64,000 bases of DNA from Siminovitchia thermophila (GTDB lineage: Bacteria; Bacillota; Bacilli; Bacillales; Bacillaceae_C). Below the pieces are notes generated by a model that searched no databases, was not told the origin of the DNA, and saw nothing but the letters and a program-made list of their open reading frames with translations. The translations under genes and the position numbers were made by a program. The first letter of the stretch is position 1, and the number at the start of each line of letters is the position of its first letter. This document shows positions 58,903 to 64,000 of this stretch, in pieces. Where the stretch lies: the NCBI RefSeq assembly GCF_016909185.1, contig NZ_JAFBFH010000006.1:1-64000 (forward strand), read 5' to 3'.

Positions 58903-60948
58903 ATGTTTCTGTTTAAAAAGACTGCTCTGTTACTCGCAATCTTTTATCTGTTCTTTTTTGTTACAGCATTAGCAGACACTGATCAGGAAGTAAACGGCGG
59001 TAAAGAGACGGTGCCTGACATTCGGGAACAACACGTTCTGTTAGTAGGATTCGATCCGAATTTTCCCCCATACCAGTTTGAAAAAGATGGCGAATACACC
59101 GGATTCAATATCGATTTTATGAATAAAGTGGCCAAGCACAGCGGTTTTCGTGTGAAATATATCCCGATGAATGTTGAAAAGAGCATTGAAGCGTTGCAAA
59201 AACAGGAAATAGACATCATACTCGGGGTTCCCTTTACGGGGGATTTAAGTGAGCGTGTGGAATTTTCCGAACGGTACATCGTGTCTGCAGCGGGTGTGCT
59301 TGTCCCAAAGAACAGCCCGGTACAAAGTGTAACCGATTTGCAAGAACAGCGGATTGCGATTCAATATCGGACGCCGGAATATGATTTTTTACGAAATATC
59401 CGGGATATCCATTACCATTCGGCCCATCAGCCTAAAACAGCTATCAACATTTTGTTTAAAGAGCGTGCTGACGCTTTTGTTGGAAACTATATTACTGCGA
59501 AATATTTTTTGGAAGAAAATGGATTGGAAGACAAATATCAGTTGATCAACACCCATTTGCTCCCCCTCGAATACTCTTTTGCCGTTCAAAAGGGAAACTA
59601 CTCGTTGCTGCACCAACTAAACCTTGGAATCCGGCAAATCAAACTGACGGAAAGTTATTCCGATATCTATCATAAATGGTTCGAGAATTTTGAATCGCCG
59701 CTAAGTGAAAAATTGAAGAAAATAAGGGAATTTCTCATATTTATTGTCATTTTCGCTATTGTAGTATTTTTAGTCGTTTATAAGTGGAACCGCGAACTGG
59801 AGAAAGAAGTGGCTTTAAAGACGCATGATTTGCAAATGATGAATGAATCTTTAAAGCGGCAAATTCAAAAAACCAAAAACAGTGACCAACTAAAAGAACA
59901 GATTCTGGAGTCAAGCGCGCGGGGGGTTATCACTTTTTCCCTGTACGGATACATTACATCCATTAATAGAATGGCCATGAATATGCTCGGTGTAGAACAG
60001 AAGCCGACCGGCAGGCGCATGAATGAATTTTCTTTCCTGTCCAAGATGCTGAAAGGGCGAAAACACGCTGTGCTTGGTTCTGGTAAAAATATTATGGGAG
60101 AGGAATTAAAAACCACATCGCCAAGCGGGGCACCCGCCATTATCCGATATGACATCCATCCTCTCTATGATATTGACCAAAGCATTTCAGGAGTATTGCT
60201 CATGTTTGAAGACGTTACAGTTGAAAAACAATTAAAGGACCAATTACAAGAGGAGGAAAAAAGCCGGGCACTCATTCAATTAGTAGCCGGAATTGCCCAT
60301 GAGATTCGAAACCCGCTCACTTCTATCAAGACATTTGTCCAACTCATTCCAAAAAAAATGGAAAATGCGCGGTTCAGAAATGAAATAGCAACGCTTGTCC
60401 CAAAGGAAATTGATCGGCTCAATCAACTAATTGAAGGGTTAATCCATTACGCCAAGCCGGTTTCCAAGGAGAAAAAACGGTTTGATATCGGGCCATTATT
60501 GAAAAACGTCATTCGATTGTTTAAACAGAATATGGAAAATAAAAATATCAAAATCGAATATGACATTGTGCCGAATCTTTGGATTGAGGCCGATGAAAGC
60601 CAGGTGAAGCAAGTATTGATCAACCTTTTTTTAAATGCCATTGAATCAATGGAACATGTGCGGCGAGAAAAAACATTATATGTAAACGCTTTATGTTTGG
60701 GAGATGAAGCCGTCATCACTATTAGAGACAAAGGGGAAGGCATGACGGCTGAACAGGCAAAGAAGATTTTTGAGCCCTTCTATACTTCCAAAGAACATGG
60801 CACCGGATTGGGCCTTTCACTTTCCAAACAATTTGTCATTGAGAATAACGGGAGTCTCGCTTTGGAGAGCAAGCTCGGGGAAGGGAGCACTTTTATTTTA
60901 AAATTCCCAAAAAAGGAGAGCAGGCATCATGAAATTGTTAATCATTGA
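58903..60948 (+). CDS. Histidine kinase with fused extracellular solute-binding domain
   Basis: The 681-residue sensor starts with a signal peptide (LLAIFYLFFFVTALA). A type-3 solute-binding domain follows (residues about 45-265: LLVGFDPNFPPYQFEKDGEY, GFNIDFMNKVAK), then one membrane helix near 277-297 (IFIVIFAIVVFLVVYKW) and a PAS domain (about 325-435). HisKA has phospho-His in AGIAHEIRNPLTSIKTF near 465, and the ATPase domain has NLFLNAIES, DKGEGM and GTGLGLSLSKQF. It would bind an amino acid-like or organic acid ligand outside and phosphorylate the NtrC-type regulator whose gene overlaps its end by 20 bases. The start ATG follows GGGAGGTG. Confidence 0.92.
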   Translation: MFLFKKTALLLAIFYLFFFVTALADTDQEVNGGKETVPDIREQHVLLVGFDPNFPPYQFEKDGEYTGFNIDFMNKVAKHSGFRVKYIPMNVEKSIEALQKQEIDIILGVPFTGDLSERVEFSERYIVSAAGVLVPKNSPVQSVTDLQEQRIAIQYRTPEYDFLRNIRDIHYHSAHQPKTAINILFKERADAFVGNYITAKYFLEENGLEDKYQLINTHLLPLEYSFAVQKGNYSLLHQLNLGIRQIKLTESYSDIYHKWFENFESPLSEKLKKIREFLIFIVIFAIVVFLVVYKWNRELEKEVALKTHDLQMMNESLKRQIQKTKNSDQLKEQILESSARGVITFSLYGYITSINRMAMNMLGVEQKPTGRRMNEFSFLSKMLKGRKHAVLGSGKNIMGEELKTTSPSGAPAIIRYDIHPLYDIDQSISGVLLMFEDVTVEKQLKDQLQEEEKSRALIQLVAGIAHEIRNPLTSIKTFVQLIPKKMENARFRNEIATLVPKEIDRLNQLIEGLIHYAKPVSKEKKRFDIGPLLKNVIRLFKQNMENKNIKIEYDIVPNLWIEADESQVKQVLINLFLNAIESMEHVRREKTLYVNALCLGDEAVITIRDKGEGMTAEQAKKIFEPFYTSKEHGTGLGLSLSKQFVIENNGSLALESKLGEGSTFILKFPKKESRHHEIVNH

Positions 60949-62305
60949 TGACGAAGCAGCCATTTGCTCATCCCTCCAATTTGCATTGGAAGATGATTTT
61001 GATGTACAAACTACCACTGATCCATTAGAAGGATTACAACTGATCAAGCAGGAAGAAGTGGATCTCTGTTTACTCGATTTAAAATTGGGGCATACAGATG
61101 GCTTACAAGTATTGGAAGATATAAAGAGTATCCAGCCTGAAACGATTGTCATTATGATGACAGCCTATGGTTCTATTTCGTCTTCTGTTGAAGCCATTAA
61201 AAAAGGGGCGTATTCATATCTTACCAAACCTCTTCATATGGAAGAATTGTTTTCCGTTCTTAAGCAGGCGGTCGAATTTTTACAGTTAAATAAAAGGGTT
61301 GAACAATTAAGCCAGGAACTGGAAAAAAGATATGCTTTTGAAGGAATGATTGGAACATGTCCCAGCATGAAAAAAGTGTTTGAACTGATTGATAAAGTAA
61401 AAGATATTGATTCTACTATTTTGGTAACTGGCGAGAGCGGGACGGGAAAAGAGTTAGTTGTCAGAGCCATTCACTTTTCGGGTAAAAGGAAAAAAGAGCA
61501 TTTCGAGGTTGTCAATTGCTCCGCCATTCCCGAACAATTACTGGAAAGTGAGTTGTTTGGCCATGAGAAAGGCGCATTTACAGGCGCTTTGTATAAAAGA
61601 GAAGGAAAATTTCAGTTGGCGCAAAAAGGAACCATTTTTTTGGATGAAATAGGGGATATGCCACTTTCCTTGCAGGCCAAACTGCTTCGCGTCATCCAGC
61701 AGAGGGAAGTTACTCCTTTGGGCGCGGACAAGGCGATAAAACTTGATGTGCGGATGATTGCCGCGACCAATAAAGATTTAAAAAAAGCGGTTGAAGAAGG
61801 AACATTTAGAGAAGATCTATACTACCGTTTGAATGTGATGGAAATCCGAATGCCCCCTCTTCGGGAAAGGCGGCAAGATGTGCCGCTTTTACTGAATCAT
61901 TTTATTGCAAAGTTTAACAAAGAAATGAATAAAAAAGTAGAAGGCTTTTCCGAAGAGGCATTAAAGTGGCTGATCAACTATCATTTTCCGGGAAATATTA
62001 GAGAATTGGCGAATATCGTCGAATCGGCCATGATTGTCGTACAAGGAAAAACGATTCAGTTACATGATTTGCCCAACCGGTTTATCGACGAAACAAAAGC
62101 TGGCGTCCTTCGACAACATGTCGATACGGCAATCGACACGCTCGTTGGCTTGCCGTTAAAGGAAATCGAAGAAAAAGTAATTCTTGCTACACTGAAAAGG
62201 AATGAAAACCACAGAAAAAAAACAGCAAAAATGTTGGGAATTAGCGAGAGAGGTTTGCGGGAAAAATTAAGATGTTACAAAGAAAGCGGCAAAACATTCC
62301 GGTAA
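60929..62305 (+). CDS. NtrC-family sigma-54-dependent response regulator
   Basis: The 458-residue protein has a receiver domain (phospho-Asp in LCLLDLKLGHTDG near residue 51, Lys in YLTKPLHMEE). The AAA+ domain shows GESGTGKEL, ELFGHEKGAFTGA and TIFLDEIGDMPLSLQAKLLR, and the C-terminal Fis-type HTH is KKTAKMLGISERGLREKL. It is the partner of the kinase encoded upstream. The next transcription unit begins with a perfect -24/-12 promoter before a TAXI-TRAP transporter gene, its obvious target. GGAGAG precedes the ATG inside the kinase gene. A terminator overlaps its stop codon. Confidence 0.93.
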   Translation: MKLLIIDDEAAICSSLQFALEDDFDVQTTTDPLEGLQLIKQEEVDLCLLDLKLGHTDGLQVLEDIKSIQPETIVIMMTAYGSISSSVEAIKKGAYSYLTKPLHMEELFSVLKQAVEFLQLNKRVEQLSQELEKRYAFEGMIGTCPSMKKVFELIDKVKDIDSTILVTGESGTGKELVVRAIHFSGKRKKEHFEVVNCSAIPEQLLESELFGHEKGAFTGALYKREGKFQLAQKGTIFLDEIGDMPLSLQAKLLRVIQQREVTPLGADKAIKLDVRMIAATNKDLKKAVEEGTFREDLYYRLNVMEIRMPPLRERRQDVPLLLNHFIAKFNKEMNKKVEGFSEEALKWLINYHFPGNIRELANIVESAMIVVQGKTIQLHDLPNRFIDETKAGVLRQHVDTAIDTLVGLPLKEIEEKVILATLKRNENHRKKTAKMLGISERGLREKLRCYKESGKTFR

Positions 62306-62327
62306 GCGGAAAAATTTGCCGCTTTTT
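62283..62327 (+). terminator. Intrinsic terminator overlapping the regulator stop
   Basis: AAAGCGGCAAA and TTTGCCGCTTT form an 11-bp stem around the stop codon region, followed by more T. It separates the regulator transcript from the sigma-54-driven transporter operon. Confidence 0.75.
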
Positions 62328-62341
62328 AACGGTCTTTTTTA

Positions 62342-62355
62342 TGTAAGCGCTATAT
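62342..62355 (+). promoter_or_regulatory. cre-like site upstream of sigma-54 promoter
   Basis: TGTAAGCGCTATAT contains the exact TGTAAGCGCT left part of the CcpA consensus with a weaker right end. It lies about 20 bases before the -24 box. Carbon catabolite repression of the transporter is a possible meaning. Confidence 0.4.
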
Positions 62356-62374
62356 ATAACAAGAGGTTTGAAGA

Positions 62375-62390
62375 TGGCATGTTTTTTGCA
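62375..62390 (+). promoter_or_regulatory. Sigma-54 (SigL) -24/-12 promoter
   Basis: TGGCATG-TTTT-TTGCA matches the consensus at all key positions, with GG and GC separated by exactly ten bases. It lies 43 bases before the TAXI-protein start and behind an NtrC-type activator gene. Confidence 0.9.
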
Positions 62391-62432
62391 ATTTTAACAA
62401 TGAGCGAACAAACAATAGAAAGAGGGTCAAAA

Positions 62433-63428
62433 ATGAAAAAAATATCGGTTTTATGTTTTGTTTTCATTCTGTTTTTGGCTGCCTGCGGGGGTGGTGAGAA
62501 GACTTCCGGAGGAAAAGATAATGGAAAAGACGGAGAGGCTTCATTTGAAGATTTATTTGTGACGATTGCGACCGGAGGTACTTCTGGAGTGTATTACCCG
62601 TTGGGAGGAGCACTTGCCACGCTTTTGCAGGAAGAGTTGGGAGCGGATGCCTCTGTACAGGCGACACAGGCATCAGTAGAAAATGTCAACCTTGTTTTAA
62701 GTGGAAGGGCGGAACTTGCTTTTATTACGGGAGACACTGGATTCCAGGCATATGAAGGATCAGGCGCTTTTGAAGGCGAAGACCCGAAAAAAGATTTAAG
62801 GTCGCTTGCGGCATTTTATCCAAATTATCTGCACATTATTACGACAGCAGACTCCGGTATTGAGTCTTTTAGCGACTTAAAAGGAAAAAAAGTGGCAGTC
62901 GGAGCACCAAATTCAGGAACGGAGTTGGCTGCCCGCGTCTTATTTGAAGGGCATGGGTTGAGCTATGATGACATTACACCAGACTACTTATCTTTTGCGG
63001 AAGCGGTAGAACAAATGAAAAATGGCATTGTTCATGCAGCAGTGCTCAGCAGCGGCATTCCAAACTCGGCGATCATGGACTTGGAAACATCTCATGGTGT
63101 AAAAATCATTCCCATAGAAGATGATGCCATGGAATATTTGACAAAAGAGTACTCATACTTGGGTAAAACTGTTATCCCGGCCGGAGCATACAGCAATAAA
63201 GAGGACGTTCCAGCTATTTCCATTACCAATGCCATGATTGTCAGTAAAGATTTAACAGAGGAAGAAGTCTATCATATGACGAAAGCGATTTTTGAAAATC
63301 TCGATGTGTTAAAAGATGCCCATAGCGCGGCAGAAGACATTGATATCCAACATGCGACAGAAGGTTTGGGCATTCCGCTTCATCCTGGTGCGGAAAAGTA
63401 TTTTAAAGAGGAAGGCGTATTAAAATAG
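62433..63428 (+). CDS. TAXI-family TRAP transporter solute receptor
   Basis: The 331-residue lipoprotein has a signal peptide ending FLAACGGG (modified Cys at residue 18) and a glycine/lysine linker. The TAXI hallmark VTIATGGTSGVYYPLGGALA is followed by ASVENVNLVLSGRAELAFI and KKVAVGAPNSGTELAARVL. It delivers a solute, often a dicarboxylate or amino acid such as glutamate, to a fused TRAP permease. The start is the ATG at 62433 with AGAGGG upstream; an in-frame extension back to 62316 would overlap the promoter. The DUF1850 and permease genes follow. Confidence 0.92.
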   Translation: MKKISVLCFVFILFLAACGGGEKTSGGKDNGKDGEASFEDLFVTIATGGTSGVYYPLGGALATLLQEELGADASVQATQASVENVNLVLSGRAELAFITGDTGFQAYEGSGAFEGEDPKKDLRSLAAFYPNYLHIITTADSGIESFSDLKGKKVAVGAPNSGTELAARVLFEGHGLSYDDITPDYLSFAEAVEQMKNGIVHAAVLSSGIPNSAIMDLETSHGVKIIPIEDDAMEYLTKEYSYLGKTVIPAGAYSNKEDVPAISITNAMIVSKDLTEEEVYHMTKAIFENLDVLKDAHSAAEDIDIQHATEGLGIPLHPGAEKYFKEEGVLK

Positions 63429-63514
63429 AAAGCATTCCAAGCGAAAGAAGGGGTTTTTGGCGTCCCCTCTTTCGAAAAAATGTACTTTTTGTTAGCGCAA
63501 TAGCTGTCTGTCTT

Positions 63515-63940
63515 ATGCTTATCAATTTATTATTTGCGATGAAGAAGCCGCTCCAACTCGTGATCTGTGACAAGGACACAGCTGAGGAATGTGTAAGAGA
63601 AACAGTTTACCCCGGAGATGAAATTGTTATCCATTGGCGGCATTCTGTTGAAAAAACAATCTGGGAAGAAAAGTTGTTAATTGAAAAAAACAAGACTTTT
63701 ACATTAATCGAAACGAAGTTTCAATCTTTTGGGGCCGGCGTGCCGAATGAAAAGGAAGGAAGCGTGAAAGTGGAAGATGGATTTGTCATTATGGGGGATT
63801 TGCATGAAACGAAACCCGCATACTACTGGATCCATTCACAAATTGCCGAGCTGACCGTTTTGCTAAACGGAAAAAAGCTCCTGCTTCCTGAAGCAATTCC
63901 CCATCATCATAAAGTGGAAATGACAATAGAAAAGGGGTGA
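63515..63940 (+). CDS. DUF1850-domain protein of TAXI-TRAP operon
   Basis: The 141-residue frame from ATG 63515 contains the DUF1850 pattern, with PGDEIVIHWRHSVEKTIWEE and FQSFGAGVPNE, a small exported domain found next to TRAP-TAXI transporters. The same frame stays open upstream and adds IESIPSERRGFWRPLFRKN plus a hydrophobic NVLFVSAIAVCLMLINLLFA, exactly the membrane anchor expected. No standard start is present in that extension. An AGGAAGG site (63409-63415) points to an unusual ATT or ATA start near 63419-63425, overlapping the TAXI gene end. The ATG is given as the conservative start. Confidence 0.75.
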   Translation: MLINLLFAMKKPLQLVICDKDTAEECVRETVYPGDEIVIHWRHSVEKTIWEEKLLIEKNKTFTLIETKFQSFGAGVPNEKEGSVKVEDGFVIMGDLHETKPAYYWIHSQIAELTVLLNGKKLLLPEAIPHHHKVEMTIEKG

Positions 63941-63944
63941 GGTA

Positions 63945-64000
63945 ATGGAGAAAGCAGTAAATCAAGACGAGCATACTCCAGATGGACATTTGAAAATTTT
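63945..64000 (+). CDS. Start of probable TRAP transporter fused permease (cut by window end)
   Basis: An ATG preceded by AAAGGGGTGAGG begins MEKAVNQDEHTPDGHLKI and runs off the window. The order TAXI receptor, DUF1850, then a large fused 4TM/12TM permease is usual, so this is very likely the permease, but no domain is visible yet. Confidence 0.6.
   Translation, partial: MEKAVNQDEHTPDGHLKI

Noticed and set aside
62316-62432. N-terminal extension of the TAXI receptor
   Set aside because: It would cover the sigma-54 promoter and place the signal peptide internally.

Overview
The window looks like a chromosomal segment of a Gram-positive, endospore-former-type Bacillaceae bacterium of moderate G+C. 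The basis is strong AGGAGG-type ribosome binding sites with many TTG and GTG starts, RocA and HemAT proteins close to the Bacillus subtilis ones, CcpA cre-like boxes, a PucR-family regulator, and sigma-54 (SigL) promoters of the -24/-12 type. The species cannot be fixed from the sequence alone.

Layout. 0-9 kb is a worn region: the end of an IS1182-type transposase, a group II intron tail, rocA, a LysR regulator facing a decayed solute-binding lipoprotein gene, the globin sensor hemAT, a topoisomerase III tail, and an AT-rich pair encoding a small membrane protein and a secreted DUF2599 protein. 8.9-10.8 kb holds an SDR oxidoreductase divergent from a WYL-domain regulator with an inverted repeat between them. 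10.9-18.4 kb is a sigma-54 activator followed by a sigma-54 promoter and a five-gene acyl-CoA ligase / enoyl-CoA hydratase / biotin-dependent acyl-CoA carboxylase operon. 18.5-24.1 kb has a broken amidohydrolase, a sodium:solute symporter with a small membrane partner, and XdhC/MobA-type maturation genes with no molybdenum hydroxylase beside them.

25-40 kb is an osmolyte-catabolism island: sarcosine/N-methyl-tryptophan oxidase, eutB, a PucR regulator, a twice-frameshifted ehuA, two ectoine hydrolase (doeA) copies, eutC, an M20 deacetylase (doeB2 type), an aldehyde dehydrogenase (doeC), a BCCT transporter and a class III aminotransferase (doeD). Together these could import ectoine-type solutes, open the ring, deacetylate, transaminate and oxidise the product to aspartate. 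The two transcription units that contain doeA copies share a 33-bp inverted-repeat site and a cre-like box in the same arrangement.

40-64 kb: an amidohydrolase-potD operon, a MerR / zinc ribbon / methyltransferase-like fusion regulator, an Lrp-type regulator with a ChrA pair, a gamma-glutamyltransferase, a two-component system and an ABC exporter with a 3 x 131-132 bp tandem repeat between them, a ROK protein, a second ChrA pair, and a solute-binding-domain histidine kinase with an NtrC-type regulator followed by a perfect sigma-54 promoter driving a TAXI-TRAP transporter that runs off the window end. Several intergenic regions carry short tandem or dispersed repeats of unknown role. No rRNA, tRNA, cas genes or convincing riboswitch was seen.
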